A DNA stretch of 64,000 nucleotides from Pseudomonas frederiksbergensis (GTDB lineage: Bacteria > Pseudomonadota > Gammaproteobacteria > Pseudomonadales > Pseudomonadaceae): contig NZ_JQGJ02000007.1 of NCBI RefSeq assembly GCF_000802155.2, positions 1 to 64,000 on the forward strand, in the 5' to 3' direction. Position numbers and translations under genes: made by a program. This document shows positions 28,252 to 38,293 of this stretch, one piece after another; the first letter of the stretch is position 1, and every line of letters begins with the position of its first letter. The notes under the pieces were generated by a model. That model did not search any database and had not been told where the DNA came from. It was given only the letters and a program-made list of their open reading frames with translations.

Positions 28252-31002
28252 GTGCTCAAGAAACTGGGAATCAAAGGCCGTGTGCTGTTGCTGACCCTGT
28301 TGCCGACCAGCCTGATGGCGCTGGTCCTGGGCGGCTATTTCACCTGGATGCAGCAATCGGACCTGCACGCCCAGTTACTGCAACGGGGCGAGATGATCGC
28401 CGAGCAGCTGGCACCGCTGGTCGCACCTGCGCTGAGCCGCCAGGACATTGAACTGCTGGAGCGAGTCGCCACCCAATCCCTCGAGCAAACGGATGTGCGC
28501 GCCGTGACCTTCCTGGCCCCCGACCGCGCGCCACTGGCCCATGCCGGCCCGACCATGCTCAACCGGGCACCGGAGGGCAACAGTACCCAACTGCTGCAAC
28601 GCACCGGCAACGATGCCACCCGCTACTTGCTGCCGGTGTTCGGCAAGCACCGCAACCTGGCCGGCGAACTGATTCCCGAAGAAGCCGACCGCCTGCTCGG
28701 CTGGGTAGAGCTGGAGTTGTCCCACAGCGGCATGTTGCTGCGTGGTTATCGCAGCCTGTTTGCCAGCCTGCTGTTGATCGGCGCCGGCCTGTGCCTGACC
28801 GCGCTGCTGGCCCTGCGCATGGGCCGCACGATCAACCGCCCGCTGAGCCAGATCAAGCAAGCCGTGGCGCAGCTCAAGGACGGCCACTTGGAAACCCGCT
28901 TGCCGCCGCTGGGCAGCCAGGAGCTGGACGAATTGGCGTCGGGCATCAATCGCATGGCCGGCACCTTGCAGAATGCCCAGGAAGAATTGCAGCACAGCAT
29001 CGACCAGGCCACCGAGGATGTGCGCCAGAACCTGGAAACCATCGAGATCCAGAACATCGAGCTGGACCTGGCCCGCAAGGAGGCCCTGGAAGCCAGCCGG
29101 ATCAAATCCGAGTTCCTGGCGAACATGAGCCATGAGATCCGCACACCGCTCAACGGTATCCTCGGTTTCACCCATCTATTGCAGAAAAGCGAACTGACTC
29201 CGCGCCAGCTCGATTACCTGGGCACCATCGAAAAATCCGCCGACAGCCTGCTCGGGATCATCAATGAGATCCTCGATTTCTCGAAGATCGAGGCTGGCAA
29301 GCTGGTGCTCGACAACATCCCGTTCAACTTGCGGGACCTGTTGCAAGACACCTTGACCATCCTCGCCCCCGCCGCCCACGCCAAGCAGTTGGAACTGGTG
29401 AGCCTGGTCTACCGCGACACGCCGTTGTCGCTGGTAGGCGATCCGCTGCGCCTCAAGCAGATCCTCACCAACCTGGTGAGCAACGCGATCAAGTTCACTC
29501 GTGAAGGCACCATCGTCGCTCGCGCCATGCTCGAGGAAGAACACGAAGACAGCGTGCAATTGCGCATCAGCATCCAGGACACCGGCATTGGCCTCTCTGC
29601 CCAAGACGTACGGGCGCTTTTCCAGGCGTTCAGCCAGGCCGACAACTCCTTGTCCCGGCAACCCGGCGGCACTGGCCTGGGCTTGGTGATTTCCAAGCGG
29701 CTGGTGGAACAAATGGGCGGCGAGATCGGCGTGGACAGCACCCCGGGCGAAGGTTCCGAGTTCTGGATCAGCCTGCGCCTGCCCAAGACCCGCGATGATG
29801 CCGAGGACCTGCCGGGGCCGCCACTGCTGGGCCGACGCGTGGCCGTCCTGGAAAATCACGAATTGGCCCGCCAGGCCTTGCAGCACCAGTTGGAAGATTG
29901 TGGGTTGCAAGTCACGCCGTTCAACACACTGGAAAACCTGACCAACGGGGTCACGGTTGCTCACCAGACCGACCAGGCCATCGATCTGGCGGTGCTGGGC
30001 ATTACCAGCAATGAGGTGCCACCGGAGCGTCTCAACCAGCACATCTGGGATCTCGAACACCTGGGCTGCAAGGTCCTCGTGCTCTGCCCGACCACCGAGC
30101 AGACGCTGTATCACCTCTCCGTTCCCAACCCCCACAGCCAGTTGCAGGCCAAGCCGGCCTGCACACGCAAGTTGCGGCGCTCGCTGTCCGATCTGGTCAA
30201 CCCGCGTCCACCGCGCAACGAACCCAGCGAACCGGTGCCCAGCCGCGCCCCGAAAGTACTGTGCGTGGACGACAACCCGGCCAACCTGTTGCTGGTGCAG
30301 ACCCTGCTCGAGGACATGGGCGCGCGGGTGCTCGCGGTGGAAAGCGGCTATGCCGCGGTCAAGGCCGTGCAAAAGGAAACCTTCGACTTGGTCTTGATGG
30401 ACGTGCAGATGCCTGGCATGGACGGCCGCCAGACCACCGAGGCAATTCGCCAGTGGGAAAGCGAGCGGCACTGCACGCCGCTGCCGATTGTCGCCCTCAC
30501 CGCCCACGCCATGGCCAACGAGAAACGTGCCTTGCTGCAAAGCGGCATGGATGACTACCTGACCAAACCCATCAGCGAGCGGCAGTTGGCCCAGGTCGTG
30601 CTCAAATGGACCGGCCTGGCGTTGCGCAACCAAGTGTCGGACCGCGGGCTGGCCGTCCACGGCAGCGGTGAACTGCTGGTGCTCGATCACGAAGAAGGCC
30701 TGCGCCTGGCCGCCGGCAAGGCCGACCTGGCCGCGGACATGCTGGCGATGCTGCTGGCCTCCCTGGAAGCCGACCGCGAAGCGATTCGCCAGGCCAGCGA
30801 AGCCAATGATCACCATGCACTGATTGAGCGGGTCCATCGCCTGCATGGTGCCACGCGTTATTGCGGCGTACCGCAATTGCGCGCCGCCTGCCAGCGCAGC
30901 GAAACCTTGCTCAAGCAACAGGACCCCAAAGCGGCAGAGGCCCTAGAAGATCTGGAGCGCGCCATTGATCGCTTGGCCGAAGAGGCACGCGTCAGCGCCT
31001 GA
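28252..31002 (+). CDS. gacS: Hybrid sensor histidine kinase GacS
   Basis: A 916-residue tripartite kinase. Domains: two membrane helices flanking a periplasmic region (about 10-185), HAMP (about 190-250), a coiled-coil, HisKA with SHEIRTPLNGILGF (His about 294), HATPase with NLVSNAIKFTREG and GGTGLGLVISKRLVEQM, a receiver domain with LVLMDVQMPGMDG (Asp about 717) and a C-terminal Hpt domain with VHRLHGATRYCG (His about 862). It passes phosphate to GacA and so turns on small RNAs (RsmX/Y/Z) that release RsmA/E-repressed mRNAs for secondary metabolites and biocontrol factors. The start is the GTG at 28252, which has AGGAGACAAGT ahead of it; the ldhA-like gene follows, as I recall for other pseudomonads. 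Confidence 0.97.
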   Translation: MLKKLGIKGRVLLLTLLPTSLMALVLGGYFTWMQQSDLHAQLLQRGEMIAEQLAPLVAPALSRQDIELLERVATQSLEQTDVRAVTFLAPDRAPLAHAGPTMLNRAPEGNSTQLLQRTGNDATRYLLPVFGKHRNLAGELIPEEADRLLGWVELELSHSGMLLRGYRSLFASLLLIGAGLCLTALLALRMGRTINRPLSQIKQAVAQLKDGHLETRLPPLGSQELDELASGINRMAGTLQNAQEELQHSIDQATEDVRQNLETIEIQNIELDLARKEALEASRIKSEFLANMSHEIRTPLNGILGFTHLLQKSELTPRQLDYLGTIEKSADSLLGIINEILDFSKIEAGKLVLDNIPFNLRDLLQDTLTILAPAAHAKQLELVSLVYRDTPLSLVGDPLRLKQILTNLVSNAIKFTREGTIVARAMLEEEHEDSVQLRISIQDTGIGLSAQDVRALFQAFSQADNSLSRQPGGTGLGLVISKRLVEQMGGEIGVDSTPGEGSEFWISLRLPKTRDDAEDLPGPPLLGRRVAVLENHELARQALQHQLEDCGLQVTPFNTLENLTNGVTVAHQTDQAIDLAVLGITSNEVPPERLNQHIWDLEHLGCKVLVLCPTTEQTLYHLSVPNPHSQLQAKPACTRKLRRSLSDLVNPRPPRNEPSEPVPSRAPKVLCVDDNPANLLLVQTLLEDMGARVLAVESGYAAVKAVQKETFDLVLMDVQMPGMDGRQTTEAIRQWESERHCTPLPIVALTAHAMANEKRALLQSGMDDYLTKPISERQLAQVVLKWTGLALRNQVSDRGLAVHGSGELLVLDHEEGLRLAAGKADLAADMLAMLLASLEADREAIRQASEANDHHALIERVHRLHGATRYCGVPQLRAACQRSETLLKQQDPKAAEALEDLERAIDRLAEEARVSA

Positions 31003-31068
31003 CCCAGGGCAATGGTTAGCGGCGCAAGGGCTGCTAGGCTGGTTCCATCCCAACGCCAGGAGGCCGTC

Positions 31069-32058
31069 ATGCGTGCCATTCTTTTCAGCAGCCAGAGCTA
31101 TGACCGCGACAGTTTCAGCAACGCGCCTTTACCCGCAGGCCTGGCGCTGCAGTTTCAACCCGCCCGCCTGAACCTGGACACCGTGGCCCTGGCCGAACGA
31201 CACGAAGTGGTCTGCGCCTTCATCAACGACGACCTGAGCGCCCCGGTGCTGGAACGGCTTGCCGAGGGCGGCACGCGACTGATCGCCTTGCGTTCGGCCG
31301 GCTACAACCATGTGGACCTGCCCGCCGCCAAACGCCTCGGATTGAGCATTGTCCGGGTACCGGCCTATTCGCCCCATGCCGTGGCCGAACACGCCGTGGC
31401 GCTGATCATGGCCCTCAACCGATGCCTGCATCGCGCCTGCAACCGCACCCGGGATGGCAACTTCAGCCTCAACGGGTTGACCGGTTTCGACCTGGTGGGC
31501 AAGACCGTCGGGGTGATCGGCACGGGCCAGATCGGCGCAACCTTCGCCCGGATCATGGCCGGTTTCGGCTGCCAGTTGCTGGCGTACGATCCGTTCCCCA
31601 ATCCCCGGGTCGAAGCCCTGGGCGCTCGCTACGTGTCCTTGGAAGATTTGCTGGCACACGCGCAAATCGTCAGCCTGCACTGCCCGCTCAACGAACAGAG
31701 CCGACACCTGATCAATGCCCGTTCCCTGGAAACCATGCAGCGCGGCGCGATGTTGATCAACACCGGCCGTGGCGGCCTGGTGGAAACACCGGCCTTGATC
31801 GAGGCGCTGAAGAGCGGTCAGCTGGGGTATCTGGGGCTCGATGTCTATGAAGAAGAGGCCCAGCTGTTCTTCGAGGACCGCTCCAACCTGCCTTTGCAGG
31901 ATGACGTACTGGCGCGGCTGCTGACCTTCCCCAACGTTGTGGTCACCGCGCACCAGGCGTTCCTGACTCGCGAAGCATTGGCGGCGATTGCCACCACCAC
32001 CCTGGACAACATTGCGGCCTGGGCGGCCGGCGCGCCGCAAAACCTGGTGGATAGCTGA
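31069..32058 (+). CDS. ldhA: D-2-hydroxyacid dehydrogenase, D-lactate dehydrogenase type
   Basis: A 329-residue NAD-dependent D-isomer-specific 2-hydroxyacid dehydrogenase, expected to interconvert pyruvate and D-lactate. Seen: the Rossmann GxGxxG in VGVIGTGQIGATFARIM (about 147-163), the substrate Arg in LRSAGYNHVDL, the catalytic Glu region LIEALKSGQLGYLGLDVYE, and the His in TAHQAFLTREALA. The AGGAGG ribosome-binding site precedes the ATG at 31069. Its position just after gacS supports the ldhA assignment. Confidence 0.87.
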   Translation: MRAILFSSQSYDRDSFSNAPLPAGLALQFQPARLNLDTVALAERHEVVCAFINDDLSAPVLERLAEGGTRLIALRSAGYNHVDLPAAKRLGLSIVRVPAYSPHAVAEHAVALIMALNRCLHRACNRTRDGNFSLNGLTGFDLVGKTVGVIGTGQIGATFARIMAGFGCQLLAYDPFPNPRVEALGARYVSLEDLLAHAQIVSLHCPLNEQSRHLINARSLETMQRGAMLINTGRGGLVETPALIEALKSGQLGYLGLDVYEEEAQLFFEDRSNLPLQDDVLARLLTFPNVVVTAHQAFLTREALAAIATTTLDNIAAWAAGAPQNLVDS

Positions 32059-32161
32059 GTCAAACCTCCCATAGCGGATGCAGTTTCGTCGGCCAATCTT
32101 TCATCGAGTCCATGCCCAAGCCATGCCCCGTGCTAGCATGTCGCGCCTATTTGGAGGACCC

Positions 32162-32596
32162 ATGGCCGAACACGATTTCCGCTACACCCTGATGAACCCA
32201 CAGCACACCTTGACCGAGGTCCGCGCACTGGCGCCGGGCCGTTACCAGGTCACCGGCAATGGCGGTTCGATCCAGGCCAACGACGTATTGCTCGTGACCC
32301 TCAAGGGCAGCAAGGACCTGTCCATGCGCCTGACCGTGGACACCGTCCGCCATTTGCTCAAGCCGATGGGCCAGTGGACCGCCATGACCACCGGCCCGGT
32401 GTTCGGCGAACTGGCGATCCACACCTGGCAGGTCGATTGCGACCGCTGCGCCAAGCAATTGAGCTTCGAATTCGCCGTCGATGCCAAGCTCGGCACCAAG
32501 GCCCAGAAACCGGCCGCCAACGCGCGCATCGCCGAGCTGGGCTGGAAAACGGCTGGCGAGAAGCATCTGTGCCCTCAATGCCAGGAAGCCGCTTGA
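32162..32596 (+). CDS. Small protein with two CxxC pairs, function unknown
   Basis: A 144-residue protein of unknown function. The N-terminal half is beta-strand-like (YTLMNPQHTLTEVRALAPGRYQV without its end). CxxC occurs in WQVDCDRCAKQLSFEF and again at the very end (HLCPQCQEAA), so a four-Cys metal site formed by the two ends is plausible. No signal peptide is visible. GGAGG precedes the ATG by 4 bases. It overlaps the next gene (TGATG) and is probably translated with it. Confidence 0.72.
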   Translation: MAEHDFRYTLMNPQHTLTEVRALAPGRYQVTGNGGSIQANDVLLVTLKGSKDLSMRLTVDTVRHLLKPMGQWTAMTTGPVFGELAIHTWQVDCDRCAKQLSFEFAVDAKLGTKAQKPAANARIAELGWKTAGEKHLCPQCQEAA

Positions 32597-33000
32597 TGAA
32601 AGGCCTGGTCCTGGCGGCGCTGATCGGCGCCGGCCTGATGGGTTGCGCCAGCGAGCCGGTGCAGCTGCAACAAAACCGCAGCTACATCCTTGAATGGATC
32701 GGCGAGCGGCCATTGATGGACTACAGCCACCTGACCATCACCCTCGGCGATGATGGCCGAGCCTATGGCAATGCCGGCTGCAACCACTGGTTCGCGCCTT
32801 ACACCTTGAAGGGCGACCGGCTGAGTTTCGGCAAGATCGGCAGTACCCGCAAACTCTGTTCCCCGGCGGTCATGGAACAGGAGACGCGTTTCTTGCGGGC
32901 GCTGGAGAAGGTCGAACGCTGGGACGTCTCCCCCATCGAGCAGATGCGGTTCTGGCCGGCCCAGGGCAAGCCGCTGCGGTGGTGGCTGGAAGAAGGTTGA
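32596..33000 (+). CDS. META domain-containing lipoprotein
   Basis: A 134-residue lipoprotein: signal peptide MKGLVLAALIGAGLMGC (lipobox LMGC), then a META/HslJ-like domain seen in LTITLGDDGRAYGNAGCNHWFAPY and KLCSPAVMEQETRFLRALEKV without its ends. The domain is often linked to heat-shock or secretion phenotypes in other bacteria, without a known reaction. It starts inside the stop of the CxxC gene and is followed by a REP hairpin. Confidence 0.8.
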   Translation: MKGLVLAALIGAGLMGCASEPVQLQQNRSYILEWIGERPLMDYSHLTITLGDDGRAYGNAGCNHWFAPYTLKGDRLSFGKIGSTRKLCSPAVMEQETRFLRALEKVERWDVSPIEQMRFWPAQGKPLRWWLEEG

Positions 33001-33019
33001 GGCCAGGCCTGACCAAGCA

Positions 33020-33047
33020 GTGGCGAGGGAGCTCGCTCCCTCGCCAC
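33020..33047. repeat. REP hairpin
   Basis: GTGGCGAGGGAGC-TC-GCTCCCTCGCCAC is a near-perfect 13-bp stem between two convergent genes. A closely related unit occurs at 46023-46050. Confidence 0.75.
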
Positions 33048-33057
33048 AAAAGCCCCA

Positions 33058-33525
33058 CTATTTCAGCGCCTGCAACGCCTCGAGCTTCGCCATCACCGCC
33101 GCCGCCGTCTGCTCGCCCAGCAGTTGCTCGCGCACCTTGCCCTGCTGGTCGATGATGTACGTCACCGGCAATCCTTCGCTGCGAGGAATATCGAAGAATT
33201 CGGCCGGGTCCTGGGCCAGGACGCTGAAGCGAATCCCCATCTTGTCGCTGGCGCTCTTGAGTTCTTCGCCCTGCACCTGGTCGAAATTGACGCCGAACAC
33301 GCCCACGTTGCGCCCCTTGAGCTGTTCAGCCAGCGCATTGAATTCCGGAATCTCAGTGCGGCAGGGTGCGCACCATTCGGCCCAGTAATTGAGGACCACC
33401 CATTGCTTGTCCAACCGTTGCGAAGCAATCGGCTGGCCGTTCTGATCAACCCCGTAGTCGTTTCCGCAGCCGGCGAGCAACAAAATGCCGATGAATGTCA
33501 GTGCCGCCGCCAATCGCCTTGTCAT
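33058..33525 (-). CDS. TlpA-family thiol:disulfide oxidoreductase lipoprotein
   Basis: A 155-residue thioredoxin-fold protein. The signal peptide has a lipobox (LLLAGC, Cys about 21), placing it on a membrane facing the periplasm. The active site is WAEWCAPCRTEIPEF, and the cis-Pro loop is EGLPVTYIIDQQGK. It probably reduces or exchanges disulfides in extracytoplasmic proteins. It is divergent from arsC; its specific partner is unknown. Confidence 0.88.
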   Translation of the reverse strand: MTRRLAAALTFIGILLLAGCGNDYGVDQNGQPIASQRLDKQWVVLNYWAEWCAPCRTEIPEFNALAEQLKGRNVGVFGVNFDQVQGEELKSASDKMGIRFSVLAQDPAEFFDIPRSEGLPVTYIIDQQGKVREQLLGEQTAAAVMAKLEALQALK

Positions 33526-33629
33526 GTGTCGTTCCTTGTCTGAAATATGAACGCTGGGTGCCCATCAGGTGCTAGGCGCCGCGGTGCACAGTAGAATAGC
33601 CGCCACCTTACGCAAGATGCGACCTGCTC

Positions 33630-35003
<1,374 letters not shown>

Positions 35004-35006
35004 TAG

Positions 35007-35038
35007 GCCACTATCGCGAGCTTGCTCGCGATAGTGGC
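35007..35038. repeat. REP hairpin (perfect 15-bp stem)
   Basis: GCCACTATCGCGAGC-TT-GCTCGCGATAGTGGC lies between two convergent genes and can act as an mRNA end or insulator. Confidence 0.8.
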
Positions 35039-35047
35039 AACCCGGTC

Positions 35048-35722
35048 TCAATGATTCACGGTGTAAGCCAGCATCATCGAAATCTGCGACATCGGTCGAC
35101 CGCCACTCTCTTCATGCCACTGGTTGAAGGCATTCTGCACCGTTGCCAGGTCCCGCAGGCTGCTGGGGACCTTGTCGATGATGTCCTGGGCGTTGAGTGC
35201 CGCCACGACGTCGTAACTGGGCACAAAGGTGTCTTTGCCCATCATCCGCAAGAAGCGCGGTGCCGACAGGCCGCCCAGTTGATGGCCGTGCTTTTTCAGG
35301 TAGGTCCACAGGCCGACAATGTCGGTCACCGGCCAGTCGGCGATCAACGCACCGAAGCTGCCCTTTTCATGGGCCACGTCCAGTATCAACTGCGCGTTGC
35401 GAGGCACGCTCTTGAGCTTGCCCAGATGGCGGATGATCCTGGCATCCTGCATCAGCCGCTCCAGGTGCTCGGCGCTCATCAGCACGACTTTCTCCGGGTC
35501 GAACTTGAAGAACACCTCTTCGAAGGCCGGCCACTTGGCGTCCACCAGGCTGTGCTTGAGCCCGGCGCGGAACACCCGCAACGCCAAGGTCGAGAGATAG
35601 CGGTCATCGCTGATTTTGCGCAGTTGCGCCGGAGTCTTGGGTACAGGCAGGTGGGCTTCCAGTTCAGCCGCCGAACCGAAGCGGTTCAGACAATACTCGT
35701 GCAGCCACTTGTAATCGCGCAT
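35048..35722 (-). CDS. DNA-3-methyladenine glycosylase I-like protein
   Basis: A 224-residue protein whose N-terminal residues (MRDYKWLHEYCLNRFGSAAE) and later helix-hairpin-helix-like part (LKKHGHQLGGLSAPRFLRMMGKDTFVPS, shown in parts) resemble Tag-family DNA glycosylases. Those excise alkylated adenines. The usual Tag catalytic acid and zinc ligands could not be placed with certainty, so it may be a divergent family member. I chose the ATG at 35722 because GGAGAGGG lies just before it. Confidence 0.7.
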   Translation of the reverse strand: MRDYKWLHEYCLNRFGSAAELEAHLPVPKTPAQLRKISDDRYLSTLALRVFRAGLKHSLVDAKWPAFEEVFFKFDPEKVVLMSAEHLERLMQDARIIRHLGKLKSVPRNAQLILDVAHEKGSFGALIADWPVTDIVGLWTYLKKHGHQLGGLSAPRFLRMMGKDTFVPSYDVVAALNAQDIIDKVPSSLRDLATVQNAFNQWHEESGGRPMSQISMMLAYTVNH

Positions 35723-35790
35723 GCCCTCTCCCATGGGTTAAAAATAAAAACGGCGCTCTCAAGCGCCGTGAATAGCTATCGCTGAAATCG

Positions 35791-36615
35791 TCAGAGGTTC
35801 ACCACATTGACGAATCGCGGCGTGGCGTTTTCGTCGATGCGCAGGTTGGTGAAGTCGAACAGGTTGCGGTCCGCCAGTTGCGACGGGATGACGTTTTGCA
35901 GGCCGCGGAAAATGCTCTCGGTACGCCCCGGGGTCTTGCGCTCCCATTCCTGGAGCATTTCCTTGACCACCTGGCGCTGCAGGTTTTCCTGGGAGCCGCA
36001 CAGGTTGCAGGGAATGATCGGGAACTGCTTGAAATCGGAATAGGCTTGGATGTCTTTCTCATTGCAATAGGCCAACGGGCGAATCACCACGTTGCGCCCG
36101 TCGTCGGCCCGCAGCTTGGGCGGCATGGCCTTGAGCGAGCCGTTGTAGAACATGTTGAGGAAGAAGGTCTCGACGATGTCGTCGCGGTGATGACCCAGGG
36201 CCATCTTGGTCGCGCCGATCTCGTCGGCGAAGGTGTAGAGCGTTCCGCGGCGCAAGCGTGAGCACAGCGAACAGGTGGTCTTGCCTTCAGGAATCAGCTC
36301 CTTGACCACCGAGTAGGTGTCTTTCTCGACGATATGGTATTCAACGCCCAGCGACTCCAGGTAGGCCGGCAGCACATGCTCCGGGAACCCGGGCTGCTTC
36401 TGGTCCATGTTCACCGCGACGATCTCGAACTTGATCGGTGCAACCTTCTGCAAATGCATCAGCACGTCGAGCAAGGTGTAGCTGTCCTTGCCGCCAGACA
36501 GGCAGACCATCACCTTGTCGCCGTCCTCGATCATGTTGTAGTCGGCGACCGCCTCACCGGCCAGGCGGCGCAGGCGCTTTTGCAGTTTGTTCTGGTTGAC
36601 CGTAAGAGTGCCCAT
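35791..36615 (-). CDS. ttcA: tRNA 2-thiocytidine biosynthesis protein
   Basis: A 274-residue ATP-dependent thiolase of the TtcA family that makes 2-thiocytidine at position 32 of certain tRNAs. PP-loop: [18 protein letters not shown] (about residues 37-54). The Fe-S cysteines are in [10 protein letters not shown], with a further [14 protein letters not shown]. Start at ATG 36615, matching [18 protein letters not shown]; the longer frame crosses a REP-containing region. Confidence 0.95.
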   Translation of the reverse strand: MGTLTVNQNKLQKRLRRLAGEAVADYNMIEDGDKVMVCLSGGKDSYTLLDVLMHLQKVAPIKFEIVAVNMDQKQPGFPEHVLPAYLESLGVEYHIVEKDTYSVVKELIPEGKTTCSLCSRLRRGTLYTFADEIGATKMALGHHRDDIVETFFLNMFYNGSLKAMPPKLRADDGRNVVIRPLAYCNEKDIQAYSDFKQFPIIPCNLCGSQENLQRQVVKEMLQEWERKTPGRTESIFRGLQNVIPSQLADRNLFDFTNLRIDENATPRFVNVVNL

Positions 36616-37010
36616 GACGCGAAATCCGTGAGGTGTGACGAAAGGCGGGCATTTTACGCAAAAAATATGTGCCATGGCACGACCCTTTGTGCCGAGGGGG
36701 CTTGCTCCCGCTAGGTTGCGAAGCGACCCTCTGGGGTGGTGCTGTTGGCGTCTGCTTCGCAGCCGAGCGGGAGCAAGCTCCCCCGCCACAGGAACATTTG
36801 CCTGGCGTAAGGTTCAGCGCACAGATCACGCCGCGATTAACCCGCTTCGTTACAGCGCGATTTGCTCTAAGCCGCCCATCCCCTTGGCGCCCACTCCTTT
36901 CTATACTGCGGCATAAGGTCGCACACACTTACAGACCTTAACTTACCCGGCCACTTGGCCCGTAGGCGCTCCGTTGGGGGGCGATGGCAATAACAAAGGA
37001 GTGACTGACT
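36616..37010. other. Intergenic region between ttcA and the Yip1 gene
   Basis: 395 bp between divergent genes. It holds the REPIN described separately (36690-36790) and, near 36990, the AAGGAG ribosome-binding site of the Yip1 gene. No other motif is recognised. Confidence 0.6.
36690..36790. repeat. REPIN: two inverted REP elements
   Basis: GGGGGCTTGCTCCCGCT (36696-36712) and its inverse AGCGGGAGCAAGCTCCCCC (36766-36784) face each other across a 53-bp spacer, which itself contains GTTGCGAAGCG and GCTTCGCAGC arms. This is the arrangement of a REPIN, moved in trans by RAYT transposases. Confidence 0.8.
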
Positions 37011-37613
37011 ATGATCCATCATGTCGTGGGGCTCTTTACCCACCCTGATCAAGAATGGAAGGAAATCCGTGGCGATCAGGAGGAAAGCATCAGCCACATG
37101 TACCTCACCCACACGCTGATCCTTGCGGCCATCCCCGCGGTCTCGGCGTTCATCGGCACTACTCAGGTGGGATGGGTCATCGGCAATCGTCCACCGGTCA
37201 TGCTCACCCAGGAAAGCGCGCTGTGGATGACCATCATGTCGTACCTGGCGATGCTGGGCGGCGTAGCGGTGATGGGGGCGTTCATCCACTGGATGGCACG
37301 CACCTATGACGCCAACCCGAGCCTGGCCCGCTGCGTCGCGTTTGCCACCTACACCGCGACACCGTTGTTCATCGGCGGCCTGGCGGCGCTCTATCCCCAC
37401 ATGTGGCTGGGGATGATCGTCGGCACCGCAGCGATCTGCTACACGGTCTATCTGTTGTACGTGGGCCTGCCGACGTTCATGAACATTCCCCAGGACGAAG
37501 GCTTTCTGTTTTCCAGCTCGGTGCTCGCCGTCGGCCTGGTCGTGCTGGTGGCTATCATGGCGTTCACCGTGATTGTCTGGGGGCTGGGCGTTGGTCCGGT
37601 CTACACCAATTGA
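37011..37613 (+). CDS. Yip1 family membrane protein
   Basis: A 200-residue integral membrane protein with about five helices. The N-terminal segment MIHHVVGLFTHPDQEWKEI and the following QEESISHMYLTHTLILAAIPA correspond to the Yip1 domain common in gamma-proteobacteria. The AAGGAG ribosome-binding site lies before the ATG. Role unknown; a weak terminator follows. Confidence 0.85.
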   Translation: MIHHVVGLFTHPDQEWKEIRGDQEESISHMYLTHTLILAAIPAVSAFIGTTQVGWVIGNRPPVMLTQESALWMTIMSYLAMLGGVAVMGAFIHWMARTYDANPSLARCVAFATYTATPLFIGGLAALYPHMWLGMIVGTAAICYTVYLLYVGLPTFMNIPQDEGFLFSSSVLAVGLVVLVAIMAFTVIVWGLGVGPVYTN

Positions 37614-37653
37614 AGGATTGAGGTTCTCCAACAACAAACGATCTGCCATCACA

Positions 37654-37678
37654 GGCCGCCGCAAGGCGGCCTTCCTCT
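37654..37678 (+). terminator. Likely terminator
   Basis: GGCCGCC-GCAA-GGCGGCC followed by a T/C-rich tail. Confidence 0.65.
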
Positions 37679-37772
37679 GTGCCTGGACCCGTCGAGGCGA
37701 CCACTGGGCGCCTCGACGATTCGCAACGGCCAGCGCTTGCGGCATACTCGCGTTTCTGGAGACCCGTAAAGC

Positions 37773-38267
37773 ATGCTCGAGCAACTCAATACCCGCGTCG
37801 AAGAGTGTTACCAACAAGCCGAATCCTTTTTCAAACGTCCTTTCAAACGCCCGGTGGTCAGCCTCAAGTTGCGTGGCCAGAAGGCCGGTGTCGCGCACCT
37901 TCACGAAAACCTGCTGCGCTTCAATCCACAGCTGTACCAGGAAAACGCCGAGGACTTCCTCAAGCAGACGGTAGCCCACGAGGTCGCGCACCTGATCGCC
38001 CACCAACTGTTCGGCGACCGCATCCAGGCCCATGGTGAAGAATGGCAACTGATCATGCGCGGGGTCTACGAGCTGCCGCCCAACCGTTGCCACACCTACG
38101 AGATCCAGCGCCGCACCGCGACCCGCTATATCTATAGATGCCCTTGCGACGGCAGCGATTTCCCGTTCACGGCGCAACGCCATCGCCTGGTGCGCCAGGG
38201 GCGGCGATATTTGTGCCGCAGTTGCCGCAATACGTTGGTGTTCAGCGGGGAGACCAGGGTTGAATAG
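37773..38267 (+). CDS. SprT family zinc metalloprotease
   Basis: A 164-residue SprT-like protein. The zinc-protease motif is seen in TVAHEVAHLIAHQLF (HExxH, about residues 66-75), and a C-terminal zinc-ribbon is formed by CPCDGS and CRSCRNTL. Family members are metal-dependent proteases or related hydrolases; the bacterial substrate is unclear. It is convergent with the CoA-transferase gene. Confidence 0.88.
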   Translation: MLEQLNTRVEECYQQAESFFKRPFKRPVVSLKLRGQKAGVAHLHENLLRFNPQLYQENAEDFLKQTVAHEVAHLIAHQLFGDRIQAHGEEWQLIMRGVYELPPNRCHTYEIQRRTATRYIYRCPCDGSDFPFTAQRHRLVRQGRRYLCRSCRNTLVFSGETRVE

Positions 38268-38293
38268 CAGGCTTTTGGATGTCTGGGCTGGCC

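Noticed and set aside
36690..36790. Possible CRISPR or attachment-site repeat
   Set aside because: Only two inverted units with internal arms are present, the arrangement of a REPIN; no array of direct repeats with spacers.
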